Below are positions 1 through 6,470 of a stretch of 32,033 bases of DNA, piece after piece (the stretch's first letter is position 1; every line of letters starts with the position of its first letter). The stretch lies in assembly GCF_900104615.1 (NCBI RefSeq), contig NZ_LT629939.1:2703-34735 (forward strand). Direction: 5' to 3'. Source of the DNA: Merdimmobilis hominis (GTDB lineage: Bacteria; Bacillota; Clostridia; Oscillospirales; Ruminococcaceae). The position numbers and the translations under genes are program-made. The notes below the pieces were generated by a model. It was not told the origin of the DNA, did no database searches, and was given only the letters and a program-made list of their open reading frames with translations.

Positions 1-76
1 GGGAGCATAGCTCAGCTGGGAGAGCATCTGCCTTACAAGCAGAGGGTCACAGGTTCGAGCCCTGTTGTTCCCACCA
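1..76 (+). tRNA. tRNA-Val (TAC)
   Basis: Full cloverleaf. The 7-bp acceptor pairs 1-7 with 66-72, the D arm carries GCTC/GAGC, the anticodon loop is CTTACAA giving anticodon TAC, the T loop is TTCGAGC, and CCA is encoded at 74-76. It is the first visible gene of a six-tRNA cluster whose promoter must lie upstream of the window. Confidence 0.97.
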
Positions 77-81
77 AAAAT

Positions 82-158
82 GGCCCGGTAGTTCAGTTGG
101 TTAGAACGCTAGCCTGTCACGCTAGAGGTCGTGGGTTCGAACCCCATCCGGGTCGCCA
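82..158 (+). tRNA. tRNA-Asp (GTC)
   Basis: Full cloverleaf of 77 nt. Acceptor GGCCCGG pairs with CCGGGTC, the anticodon stem CTAGC/GCTAG encloses loop CTGTCAC giving anticodon GTC, the discriminator is G and CCA is encoded. Five bases separate it from tRNA-Val. Confidence 0.97.
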
Positions 159-162
159 AAAT

Positions 163-238
<76 letters not shown>

Positions 239-241
239 AGT

Positions 242-317
242 GCGGGTTTAGCTCATCTGGTAGAGCGCCACCTTGCCAAGGTGGAGGTAGCGAGTTCGAG
301 CCTCGTAACCCGCTCCA
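242..317 (+). tRNA. tRNA-Gly (GCC), copy 1
   Basis: Full cloverleaf. Acceptor GCGGGTT pairs with AACCCGC, the anticodon loop TTGCCAA gives GCC, the discriminator is T and CCA is encoded at 315-317. The 76 bases are identical to the second copy at 454-529, which points to recent duplication or gene conversion inside the cluster. Confidence 0.97.
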
Positions 318-322
318 AAGAT

Positions 323-361
323 AAAAGGGGCTGTTTATAGGAATATAAAGCGGCCTTTTTC
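323..361 (+). terminator. Imperfect hairpin with T-run between tRNA-Gly and tRNA-Cys
   Basis: An A4G4-rich left arm faces GGCC plus T5 on the right. An inner TTTATA/TATAAA helix closes on GGAA, but the lower stem has mismatches. It could be a weak terminator, attenuator or processing hairpin that splits the first four tRNAs from tRNA-Cys. A TATAAAATA box follows at 362-370, but I found no good -35. Confidence 0.4.
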
Positions 362-377
362 TATAAAATAGAACAAC

Positions 378-452
<75 letters not shown>

Positions 453-453
453 T

Positions 454-529
454 GCGGGTTTAGCTCATCTGGTAGAGCGCCACCTTGCCAAGGTGGAGGT
501 AGCGAGTTCGAGCCTCGTAACCCGCTCCA
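454..529 (+). tRNA. tRNA-Gly (GCC), copy 2
   Basis: Identical over 76 nt to the copy at 242-317, with anticodon GCC and encoded CCA at 527-529. It begins one base after the CCA of tRNA-Cys. Its 3' half recurs as an orphan at 656-683, and an inner segment recurs inverted at 581-598. Confidence 0.97.
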
Positions 530-532
530 AGA

Positions 533-566
533 AAGAAGATCGGTGAAAGCCGGTCTTCTTGTTTTA
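533..566 (+). terminator. Intrinsic terminator after the tRNA cluster
   Basis: A 9-bp stem (535-543/550-558) with one G·T pair and loop TGAAAG, extended by two A-T pairs, runs into TTGTTTTA. It lies four bases after the last intact tRNA. Confidence 0.8.
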
Positions 567-580
567 TCGGAGAAACTTTG

Positions 581-598
581 GAACTCGCTGCCTCCACC
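581..598 (-). repeat. Inverted fragment of tRNA-Gly
   Basis: The reverse complement of this stretch matches tRNA-Gly positions 492-509 (the 3' anticodon stem, variable region and 5' T-arm) at 17 of 18 bases, the single difference being T/C. A read-through transcript would therefore carry a segment complementary to the preceding tRNA-Gly. Origin by rearrangement is an inference. Confidence 0.7.
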
Positions 599-621
599 GT
601 TTTTAAATAAGAGGTAGGGAT

Positions 622-648
622 CCCCGGAAAGCCAAAGGCTTTTTGGGG
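622..648 (+). repeat. Hairpin between the two tRNA-Gly fragments
   Basis: CCCC, GG, AAAGCC, loop AAA, GGCTTT, TT, GGGG fold into a 12-bp stem with two G·T pairs. No T-run follows, so it is not a typical terminator. Confidence 0.5.
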
Positions 649-655
649 TAGTGGG

Positions 656-683
656 GCGAGTTCGAGCCTCGTAACCCGCTCCA
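656..683 (+). pseudogene. Orphan 3' end of tRNA-Gly (T arm + acceptor strand + CCA)
   Basis: 28 bases identical to tRNA-Gly 502-529, beginning exactly at the first T-stem base and ending at CCA. No 5' half precedes it: positions 599-655 are unrelated. This is the form left when an integrase or unequal exchange uses a tRNA 3' end, and a strong terminator follows two bases later. There is no recombinase gene in the window, so an att scar is only one explanation; tandem duplication with deletion is another. Confidence 0.8.
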
Positions 684-684
684 A

Positions 685-723
685 AAAGAGAGAAGAAAGC
701 AAAAGCTTTCTTCTCTCTTTTTT
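685..723 (+). terminator. Strong intrinsic terminator after the orphan tRNA-Gly end
   Basis: A perfect 16-bp stem (685-700/705-720) with loop AAAA, flanked by A-runs and followed by T-rich sequence. It may have been the original end of the tRNA operon before the region between 454 and 683 was rearranged. Confidence 0.9.
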
Positions 724-895
724 CGTAGGGGGCTCTGCCCCCTCTTGACGGCGGTTTTCTCCGCACAGCTCTGAAAACTCGCCTGTCACCCCCGCAGGGG
801 AAAGTGGTTGATGGCTTGCGCCCGACCGCTGGCAGGCGCATAAGAGGGAAGACCCGTCAAAGCCATCGGGCTGAGGAGCACGTTGGAATCTCCCC
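724..895. other. Gene-free stretch between the tRNA cluster and yebC
   Basis: No credible ORF or RNA gene is seen. It contains a small palindrome (AGGGGGC-TCT-GCCCCCT, about 727-743) of a kind common between genes in GC-rich Clostridia, then GC-rich sequence leading to the yebC promoter. Confidence 0.5.
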
Positions 896-924
896 TTGTT
901 TCCAGCTGCAGTTTGTGCTAAAAT
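896..924 (+). promoter_or_regulatory. Promoter of yebC
   Basis: TTGTTT (896-901), a 17-bp spacer, then TAAAAT (919-924) preceded by TGC, an extended -10. The expected start near 931 leaves a short leader with AGAGGA about 9 bases before the ATG. Confidence 0.7.
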
Positions 925-958
925 ATCTTTGTTACTGCTATATGAGAGGACGATTACT

Positions 959-1705
959 ATGTCAGGCCATTCCAAATGGAGTACCATCAAACGGAAAAAA
1001 GAAAAGACCGATGGTGCAAGAGCGAAGATCTTCACCAAAATCGGCCGTGAGATTTCGGTAGCTGTCCGGGAGGGCGGCGGTGACCCCGCCACCAACAGCA
1101 AACTGCGGGATTGTATCGCTAAAGCAAAAGCCAACAATGTGCCCAACGACAACATCGACCGGGTTATTAAAAAGGCTGTCAGCGACGGCGACAAAAACGA
1201 TTACGAGAATATCGTTTATGAAGGGTATGGCGCCGGTGGAATCGCCTTTATCGTGGATACCTTGACCGACAACCGCAACCGCACCGCCGGGGATATCCGC
1301 CATTATTTTGACAAATTCGGCGGCAATCTGGGCCAGACTGGCTGTGTCTCCTTCATGTTTACCCAAAAAGGGGTGCTGATCGTTGAGGAGAGCGCCTTCA
1401 GCGAGGACAAGATCATGGAAGACTGCTTTGACGCAGGGGCCGACGACTTCTCCATTGATGAAGACGGCGTTGTGGAGATCACCACCGAGCCAAACGACCT
1501 GGGCAAGGTCCGGGAATCTTTGGAGGAGAAGGGTTATGCCTTTGCCTCCAGTGAGGTTGCCTACATCCCAACTACCACCACGGTCATCGATGATGAAGAG
1601 ACCCGGACGAAGCTGAACCGTCTCATCGAGATGCTGGAGGACAACGACGATGTCCAGGATTTCTGGCACAACTGGGAGAACCCCGACGAGGACGAGGAGG
1701 AATAA
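959..1705 (+). CDS. yebC: YebC/PmpR (TACO1) family protein
   Basis: The 248-residue product starts MSGHSKWSTIKRKK and carries the family's usual N-terminal signature, followed by the three-domain YebC fold. Length fits the family (about 240-250). An upstream in-frame ATG at 896 would lie inside the -35 box, while the ATG at 959 has AGAGGA at good distance, so 959 is taken. The family is described both as DNA-binding transcription regulators and, more recently, as ribosome-associated factors that relieve stalling, for example at proline stretches; the sequence does not decide which applies. The last residues are strongly acidic (DEDEEE). It is a single-gene unit with its own promoter and terminator. 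Confidence 0.96.
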   Translation: MSGHSKWSTIKRKKEKTDGARAKIFTKIGREISVAVREGGGDPATNSKLRDCIAKAKANNVPNDNIDRVIKKAVSDGDKNDYENIVYEGYGAGGIAFIVDTLTDNRNRTAGDIRHYFDKFGGNLGQTGCVSFMFTQKGVLIVEESAFSEDKIMEDCFDAGADDFSIDEDGVVEITTEPNDLGKVRESLEEKGYAFASSEVAYIPTTTTVIDDEETRTKLNRLIEMLEDNDDVQDFWHNWENPDEDEEE

Positions 1706-1727
1706 TCCTCCGCCCAGCACAACCTGC

Positions 1728-1763
1728 AAAAAAAAGCGGAGAGGCTGCCTCTCCGCTTTTTTT
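1728..1763. terminator. Bidirectional terminator between yebC and nth
   Basis: A perfect GC-rich stem (GCGGAGAGG/CCTCTCCGC) with a 3-base apex, an A-run on the left and a T-run on the right. It serves both yebC (plus) and nth (minus), which converge here. Confidence 0.92.
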
Positions 1764-1781
1764 CCGGGGAATCTATGGGGA

Positions 1782-2426
1782 TTACTTCTTTTTCAGGGAA
1801 TCCTGGTAGTGTTTGCAGCAGGGCTGCAAACAGCAGATCTCACACTGGGGGGAGCGGGCTTTGCACACCGCCCGGCCGTGGAGAACAAGCCGATGGCAGA
1901 AATCGTTGGACTCCTCCGGGGGGAGGCAGTCCCGCAGTTCATTCTCGGTTTTCAAGGGGTCTTTGGTGGTGGTAAGGCCCAGCAGGTTGGTGATGCGGAT
2001 GCAGTGGGTATCACAGACATAAGCCGGTTGGTGGAAGATGTCCCCCATAATCAGGTTGGCGGTTTTGCGGCCAATACCAGGCAGCTTGGTCAACTCCTCC
2101 AAAGAGGGGGGGAGCTGGGAATCATATTCATCGATCAGCATTCGGGAGAGGTTGATGATGTCCCTCGCCTTGGTTTTGTACAGGCCGCAGGGGCGAATGA
2201 TGCTCTCCAGTTCAGCGAGGTCGGCGTTTGCCAGCATTTCCAAGGAGGTGTATTTGGCAAAAAGATCCTTGGTGACGATGTTGACCCGGGCATCGGTGCA
2301 CTGGGCGGACAGCCGGGTGGAGATGAGCAGTTCATAGGGTCGTTCGTACTCCAGGGAGCAGATGGCGTCGGGATACTCCTCTTTGAGAAGATCGACAGCC
2401 ATTTGGGCGCGTTCTTTTTTGCGCAT
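1782..2426 (-). CDS. nth: Endonuclease III (DNA glycosylase/AP lyase)
   Basis: The 214-residue product excises oxidised pyrimidines and cleaves AP sites in base excision repair. The helix-hairpin-helix LPGIGRKTANLIMG (about 113-126) holds the catalytic Lys. The catalytic Asp lies in VCDTHC, a small change from the usual VDTHV. The C-terminal Fe-S loop fits C-x6-C-x2-C-x5-C in a Cys-rich context (CEICCLQPCC), which has extra cysteines beside the four ligands. The ATG at 2426 follows AGAGGTGC at a suitable distance. It is a single-gene unit, convergent with yebC and divergent from cimA. Confidence 0.96.
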   Translation of the reverse strand: MRKKERAQMAVDLLKEEYPDAICSLEYERPYELLISTRLSAQCTDARVNIVTKDLFAKYTSLEMLANADLAELESIIRPCGLYKTKARDIINLSRMLIDEYDSQLPPSLEELTKLPGIGRKTANLIMGDIFHQPAYVCDTHCIRITNLLGLTTTKDPLKTENELRDCLPPEESNDFCHRLVLHGRAVCKARSPQCEICCLQPCCKHYQDSLKKK

Positions 2427-2458
2427 AGTAGCACCTCTTTTGGCAGATTATTAGTTTT

Positions 2459-2486
2459 ATTATACCAATTTGCCGGAAAAAAGCAA
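2459..2486 (-). promoter_or_regulatory. Promoter of nth
   Basis: On the minus strand TTGCTT (2486-2481), a 16-bp spacer and a perfect TATAAT (2464-2459), with TGG directly before the -10. The start would fall about 25 bases upstream of the nth ATG. Confidence 0.72.
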
Positions 2487-2557
2487 TGGATCTCCCCCAT
2501 AAATGAGGAATAAAAAGAATTCTTCTCACCTTTGTCGGGCGAGGGAGGTAAGCTGCC

Positions 2558-2586
2558 TTGACTTCTTATGCCAATGCGATTATTCT
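2558..2586 (+). promoter_or_regulatory. Promoter of cimA
   Basis: TTGACT (2558-2563), 17-bp spacer, TATTCT (2581-2586). The predicted leader is about 70 bases. I looked for a T-box (GGTGG-type core) or terminator hairpin, as is common before amino-acid genes, and saw neither. Confidence 0.6.
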
Positions 2587-2661
2587 AGAAGGGAAAAGAA
2601 ACATACAATTCCAGCAAGTGCCAATTGCCTGCTCGGATACAACAGAAACGGCGGTACAGTG

Positions 2662-4257
2662 ATGGAAAAGAAAATTGAAATCTATGACTCCACTCTGCGG
2701 GACGGGGCGCTGGGCGAAGGCCTGCAATTCTCGTTGGAAGATCGGTTGGAAATATTGAAGGCCCTGGACCGGTTAGGCATATTGTTCATTGAGGGGGGCA
2801 ATCCGGCGGCCTCCAAACAGGATATGGAATTTTTCCACCAGGCGAAAAAACTCCCCTTGGAAAGCGCCCGGCTGGTCGCTTATGGGGGGACCCGCAAAAG
2901 CGGGGTCTCCGCCAATGAGGACGCAGGCTGCCAGGCCCTGCTGTCCAGCGGTACCGACGTTGTCACCATTGCCGGCTGGAGCTGGGACCAGGCAGTGCGG
3001 GAGCGCCTCTGCGTCAACCTGGAGGAAAACATCCGGATGATCTACGACACCATCCAGTTCTTTAAGCGCCATGGGAAGATGGTGATTTTTAACGCAGTCC
3101 ACTTTTTTGATGGCTACAAATCCAACTTCGGCTACGCCATGGAGGTGATGCGCAACGCCAATGAGGCAGGGGCGGACCGTTTGGTCCTGTGCGACAGCAA
3201 CGGCGCCTGTTTCCCCCACGAGGTGTTTTCCATCACCCAGACGGTGGTCCGGGAATACGGCGGCAAGGTGGGGGCTCATTTCCACAACGACGTGGGCTGT
3301 GCCGTGGCCAATTGCACCACTGCGGTGCGGGCTGGAGCCACCCAGATCCAGGGCAATTACCTGGGCCTGGGGGAACGCTGCGGCGACGTGCAGCTCTCAG
3401 TGGTCATCCCCAATTTACAATTAAAATCCGGCTACAGCTGCATCCCCAACAGCAAGATGGAGCTGGTCACCCGGGTGGCCTCCTTTATCGCCGAGACGGC
3501 CAACATCAATATCCCGGCCAACATGCCCTATTTGGGGCGCAACGCCTTTGCCCACAAGGACATTGACAGCTGCGGGGGCAAATCTGCCCCTTCGGCCCAT
3601 ATCTCCCCAGAACTGGTGGGCAACCGGCGCAACGTGCTCCTCTCCGAATTTATCGGCAAATCCGGCCTATTGGCTGCGGTGCAGCGGCTGGATCCCACCA
3701 TCACTCGGGAAGAGATCCAGGGAAAACACCTGGGGAACCATATCCGGGCGATGGAGCGGGAAGGGTACCAGTTTGAATCCGCTGTAGCCAGCCTGATCCT
3801 CATGGTAGTGCGTGAACTCCGGCCGGGGAAACAGCCTTTTGAATTGGCCTCCGCCCAGATTGCCGGTGATCCCTGCCGCAGCGACCAGCCGATTTTAGCG
3901 GTAGTCAAAGTGAAACGAAAAGGGGAGTCCATTCTGGGGGCCGGGGAGGGAAAAGGGACCATTGACGCTTTGGCTTCCGCTTTTTACCAAGCCCTGGGAA
4001 GCTGGTATCCCGCTTTGCAGAAGATCCGGATCATCGACTATAAGGTCCGGCTTTTGGACACCGCCCCGTCAGGGGAGCGCTCGGTGCGGGTAGCGGTTAC
4101 CGTCTGCGATGGGGAACTGACCTGGTGCACGCTGGGCATCTCAAAAGATGTGCTGCAAGCCAGCTGCCAAGCCCTGCAGGACGCTCTCCTATACGGCTGC
4201 ATGCAGACGGAAGAACAACAGGAAACCACAGTGGGCTCTACGCCCGTAAAACAATAG
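2662..4257 (+). CDS. cimA: (R)-Citramalate synthase
   Basis: The 531-residue product would condense pyruvate with acetyl-CoA to (R)-citramalate, the first step of the threonine-independent isoleucine route. The N-terminal TIM barrel begins EIYDSTLRDG with the metal/substrate motif. IEGGNP and HFHNDVGCAVAN (the H-x-H metal site) follow, and the C-terminal third has the LeuA-type dimerisation/allosteric fold with GAGEGKGTIDALASAF. Length matches the CimA branch (520-540) better than 2-isopropylmalate synthase. The frame stays open back to 2503, but family alignment starts at MEKKIEIYDS. The ribosome site there is weak (only GGCGG), so the start is less certain than the identity. No other leucine/isoleucine genes are adjacent. 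Confidence 0.92.
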   Translation: MEKKIEIYDSTLRDGALGEGLQFSLEDRLEILKALDRLGILFIEGGNPAASKQDMEFFHQAKKLPLESARLVAYGGTRKSGVSANEDAGCQALLSSGTDVVTIAGWSWDQAVRERLCVNLEENIRMIYDTIQFFKRHGKMVIFNAVHFFDGYKSNFGYAMEVMRNANEAGADRLVLCDSNGACFPHEVFSITQTVVREYGGKVGAHFHNDVGCAVANCTTAVRAGATQIQGNYLGLGERCGDVQLSVVIPNLQLKSGYSCIPNSKMELVTRVASFIAETANINIPANMPYLGRNAFAHKDIDSCGGKSAPSAHISPELVGNRRNVLLSEFIGKSGLLAAVQRLDPTITREEIQGKHLGNHIRAMEREGYQFESAVASLILMVVRELRPGKQPFELASAQIAGDPCRSDQPILAVVKVKRKGESILGAGEGKGTIDALASAFYQALGSWYPALQKIRIIDYKVRLLDTAPSGERSVRVAVTVCDGELTWCTLGISKDVLQASCQALQDALLYGCMQTEEQQETTVGSTPVKQ

Positions 4258-4273
4258 GAGGAGACGAATTTCC

Positions 4274-4657
4274 ATGGATGGACAAGAATTTTACGGCGAA
4301 TTTTCTGCTTGGCTGGACGAAGTTTTGAAGGAGGAACTCCCCCAAGGGATCGCTGCCTTCAACTTCAACCTATATGAAGGGGAGGATGCCTTTGACATCC
4401 AGTTAATCGGTGCCAGCCGGTTTGATGAGGCGGACGATGACTGGGCTTGCGACGAAGCCTTCTCCAGCGAAGAGGATGTCTACTACCTCCCACGGGAGAG
4501 TGAGGACATCGAGTGGCAGGAGGGGCTGTCCTGTGCCGCTGACCTGGTGGATCTGTACCTGGATCAAGGTCAGTACGCCGGAAAGCTCAAAGCGGCCCAG
4601 GCGGTGGCCATCGGCTTTGTGGACGGGGATTTGACCATCCTCTACACCCGGGAATAA
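4274..4657 (+). CDS. Acidic protein of unknown function
   Basis: 127 residues, very rich in Asp/Glu, with a single central Cys, no signal peptide and no membrane segment. The first third reads as an amphipathic helix followed by beta strands (AFNFNLYEGEDAFDIQLIG), and the end is a likely beta hairpin (AVAIGFVDGDLTILYTRE). Size and composition resemble small cytoplasmic immunity-type or house-keeping accessory proteins, but I recognise no family and no toxin gene is near. It starts at an ATG preceded by AGGAGGA, 16 bases after cimA, and ends before an intrinsic terminator, so it is almost certainly co-transcribed with cimA. Confidence 0.8.
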   Translation: MDGQEFYGEFSAWLDEVLKEELPQGIAAFNFNLYEGEDAFDIQLIGASRFDEADDDWACDEAFSSEEDVYYLPRESEDIEWQEGLSCAADLVDLYLDQGQYAGKLKAAQAVAIGFVDGDLTILYTRE

Positions 4658-4672
4658 CGGTGTCAATTGGGG

Positions 4673-4710
4673 CGGGTAGCGCTGGATGGAATCCGGCCTG
4701 CCCGTTTTTT
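4673..4710 (+). terminator. Terminator of the cimA unit
   Basis: A lower stem CGGGTAG/CTGCCCG and an upper stem GCTGGAT/ATCCGGC with loop GGA, one bulged base between them, then T6. Confidence 0.88.
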
Positions 4711-4784
4711 GTGGGGGCGAGGACCGTGCTGGCGGCTTTCAGCAGGAGGAGCAGGAAATTATTTGGTGGCCGGCGAATTATGGA

Positions 4785-4813
4785 TTGCCAAAAGAGGATG
4801 TTTTTGGTATAAT
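4785..4813 (+). promoter_or_regulatory. Strong promoter with no ORF behind it
   Basis: TTGCCA (4785-4790), a 17-bp spacer and a perfect TATAAT (4808-4813) preceded by TGG. The next gene start is over 330 bases away, with a terminator in between. Confidence 0.78.
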
Positions 4814-4819
4814 GACACC

Positions 4820-4978
4820 GTTTGGACCTACTCTAGGCAATCCTTGAAGGGGATAACGCCGCCCGGCAGGCAACAAAAAGGCCGTGCATCCTGCGGGGGA
4901 GGCACATCCACTGCGGCGGCCCTTTCAGCAATTCGGAAAAATCCATAAGGACACAAGAGGTCTTGTGTCCTATTTTTT
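4820..4978 (+). ncRNA. Candidate structured small RNA, unassigned
   Basis: About 160 nt bounded by the strong promoter at 4785-4813 and the terminator ending at 4978, with no plausible ribosome site plus ORF. A long-range helix is visible: 4845-4851 pairs with 4921-4927 (one G·T), then a 6-nt one-sided bulge GATAAC, then GCCGCC (4858-4863) pairs with GGCGGC (4915-4920). Inside, GCAGG (4866-4870) can pair with CCTGC (4890-4894). A small CCTA/TAGG hairpin sits near the 5' end. The rod-like shape with one bulge, and a CTGCGGCGGC string like one in Escherichia coli 6S RNA, make 6S-type RNA a guess only. I found no SRP, RNase P or tmRNA signatures. Confidence 0.6.
4948..4978 (+). terminator. Terminator of the small RNA unit
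   Basis: A perfect 11-bp stem AGGACACAAGA/TCTTGTGTCCT with a 2-base apex, followed by ATTTTTT. Confidence 0.92.
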
Positions 4979-5030
4979 CGGGAAAAAGGGGCTAAATTGC
5001 AAGCATTTTGTGAAAAAAAACCTTCCGGCG

Positions 5031-5059
5031 TTTCAATCCACCTGCAATGGGTGTATACT
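5031..5059 (+). promoter_or_regulatory. Distal promoter of the pyrH operon
   Basis: TTTCAA (5031-5036), 17-bp spacer, TATACT (5054-5059). It lies downstream of the small-RNA terminator, so it belongs to pyrH. Confidence 0.55.
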
Positions 5060-5090
5060 AGGGTTGGTTCCTTTCACGCCGGGAAAAAGC

Positions 5091-5120
5091 TTTACAACGG
5101 CGTGGCAATTGTTGTAAAAT
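5091..5120 (+). promoter_or_regulatory. Proximal promoter of the pyrH operon
   Basis: TTTACA (5091-5096), 18-bp spacer, TAAAAT (5115-5120). The start would fall about 20 bases before the pyrH ATG. Together with the distal site it forms a tandem pair. Confidence 0.55.
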
Positions 5121-5146
5121 AGAATAAAACTGTGGGAGTGAGTCGA

Positions 5147-5851
5147 ATGGCATTGAAGTATAAACGAATCCTGCTCAAACTCAGCGGCGAAGCCCTTGCC
5201 GGAGATCAAAAATTCGGCCTGGATTACGACACCGTATACCGGATCTGCGCCAGCGTCAAGAAATGTGTGGAACTGGGCGCAGAGATCGCCATTGTAGTGG
5301 GCGGCGGCAACTTTTGGCGGGGCCGCAGCAGCGGCCAGATGGACCGCACTCGGGCTGACCACATGGGAATGCTGGCCACGGTGATCAACGCCCTGGCCCT
5401 GGCAGACGCCCTGGAGGCCCAAAAGGTGGATGTGCGGGTGCAGACCGCCATCGCCATGCAGCAGATCGCCGAGCCCTACATAAGGAACCGGGCGGTCCGC
5501 CATCTGGAAAAGGGCAGAGTGGTTATCTTTGGCTGCGGCACCGGCAACCCCTTTTTCTCCACCGATACCACATCTTCCCTGCGGGCAGCGGAGATCGACG
5601 CGGATATCATCTTTAAAGCCACGTTGGTGGATGGTGTCTACGACAGCGACCCCAACAAGAACCCCGATGCAGTCCGGTACGACCGGCTTTCTTTCAGCGA
5701 AATCCTCAATAAGGAGCTGACGGTCATGGACATGACAGCGGCTTCTATGTGCAAAGACAACCACATCCCCATTTTGGTGTTTAGCCTGGATGATCCCGAT
5801 AACATTGTCCGCGCGGTACAGGGCGAGGAAATCGGAACTCTGGTGCAGTAA
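5147..5851 (+). CDS. pyrH: UMP kinase
   Basis: The 234-residue product phosphorylates UMP to UDP in the cytoplasm. It belongs to the amino-acid kinase fold, with the phosphate-binding KLSGEAL near the N-terminus, the glycine-rich [20 protein letters not shown] (UMP-binding region) and [13 protein letters not shown] for ATP/UMP. The MALKYKRI start is set by GGGAGTGA about 7 bases upstream; an in-frame start at 5132 lies inside that site and is unlikely. In many Bacillota pyrH follows rpsB-tsf, but here it heads the operon behind its own tandem promoters. frr follows after 18 bases. Confidence 0.97.
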   Translation: MALKYKRILLKLSGEALAGDQKFGLDYDTVYRICASVKKCVELGAEIAIVVGGGNFWRGRSSGQMDRTRADHMGMLATVINALALADALEAQKVDVRVQTAIAMQQIAEPYIRNRAVRHLEKGRVVIFGCGTGNPFFSTDTTSSLRAAEIDADIIFKATLVDGVYDSDPNKNPDAVRYDRLSFSEILNKELTVMDMTAASMCKDNHIPILVFSLDDPDNIVRAVQGEEIGTLVQ

Positions 5852-5869
5852 TAGAAGGAGGCGTCATTT

Positions 5870-6424
5870 ATGAATGCTATGGTAAAACCTTACGAGGAAA
5901 AAATGAACAAAACCCTGCAAGTCCTGGACAAAGAATTCAGCGGCATCCGCGCCGGCAGAGCCAACCCCGGCCTGCTGGATCAGATTATGGTGGACTACTA
6001 CGGCGTCCCCACCGCAATTGGGCAGATGGCGGCTATCTCGGTCCCGGAAGCCAGAATGCTGATGATCCAGCCCTGGGATAAATCCACCCTGAAAGCCATT
6101 GAGAAGGCCATCCAGACCTCGGATCTGGGCATCAACCCCAACAACGACGGCAGTGTCATCCGGCTGGTGTTTCCCCCTTTGACCGAAGAGCGCAGAAAAG
6201 ACCTGTGCAAAACCGTCAGCAAGACGGCGGAGGATGCCAAGGTGGCCATCCGCGCCATCCGCCGGGATGCCAACGACAAATTCAAAGCTGCGAAAAAGGC
6301 CAGCGAAGTCACTGAGGACGACCTGAAACAGCTGGAAAAAGAGATTCAGGACATCACCGACCGGTTCATCAAGGACATCGACAAGGCGGCGGAAGCCAAA
6401 TCCAAAGAGATTATGGAAATTTAG
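5870..6424 (+). CDS. frr: Ribosome recycling factor
   Basis: The 184-residue product works with EF-G to split post-termination ribosomes. The typical RRF sequence is clear: GIRAGRANPGLLD near residue 25-37, the hinge and small domain (ISVPEARMLMIQPWD), then the long helices with RRDANDK. Length is standard (about 185). AGGAGG precedes the ATG. Its place between pyrH and uppS is the usual one. Confidence 0.98.
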   Translation: MNAMVKPYEEKMNKTLQVLDKEFSGIRAGRANPGLLDQIMVDYYGVPTAIGQMAAISVPEARMLMIQPWDKSTLKAIEKAIQTSDLGINPNNDGSVIRLVFPPLTEERRKDLCKTVSKTAEDAKVAIRAIRRDANDKFKAAKKASEVTEDDLKQLEKEIQDITDRFIKDIDKAAEAKSKEIMEI

Positions 6425-6470
6425 ATAAGCCCTCCTGCATAGAAATCAGTAGAGAAGCGAGGCACGGTTT

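Noticed and set aside
724..743. The GGGGGC/GCCCCC palindrome as a second terminator for the tRNA unit.
   Set aside because: There is no T-run after it, and a perfect terminator lies immediately upstream. It is more likely a common intergenic palindrome.
460..1194. A minus-strand frame of about 240 codons across the tRNA-Gly debris and the start of yebC.
   Set aside because: It runs through a tRNA gene, two terminators and the yebC promoter, and has no recognisable domain.
2503..2661. An N-terminal extension of cimA of 53 codons.
   Set aside because: The extension spans the cimA promoter candidate and does not resemble any family N-terminus; homologous sequence begins at MEKKIEIYDS.
2587..2661. 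A T-box or other amino-acid leader before cimA.
   Set aside because: The leader is only about 70 bases, and no T-box core, specifier stem or terminator was found.
4820..4978. SRP RNA, tmRNA or RNase P RNA as identity of the small RNA.
   Set aside because: The SRP GGAAGG/AGCAG tip, a tmRNA tRNA-like end with tag ORF, and the RNase P core motifs are all absent.
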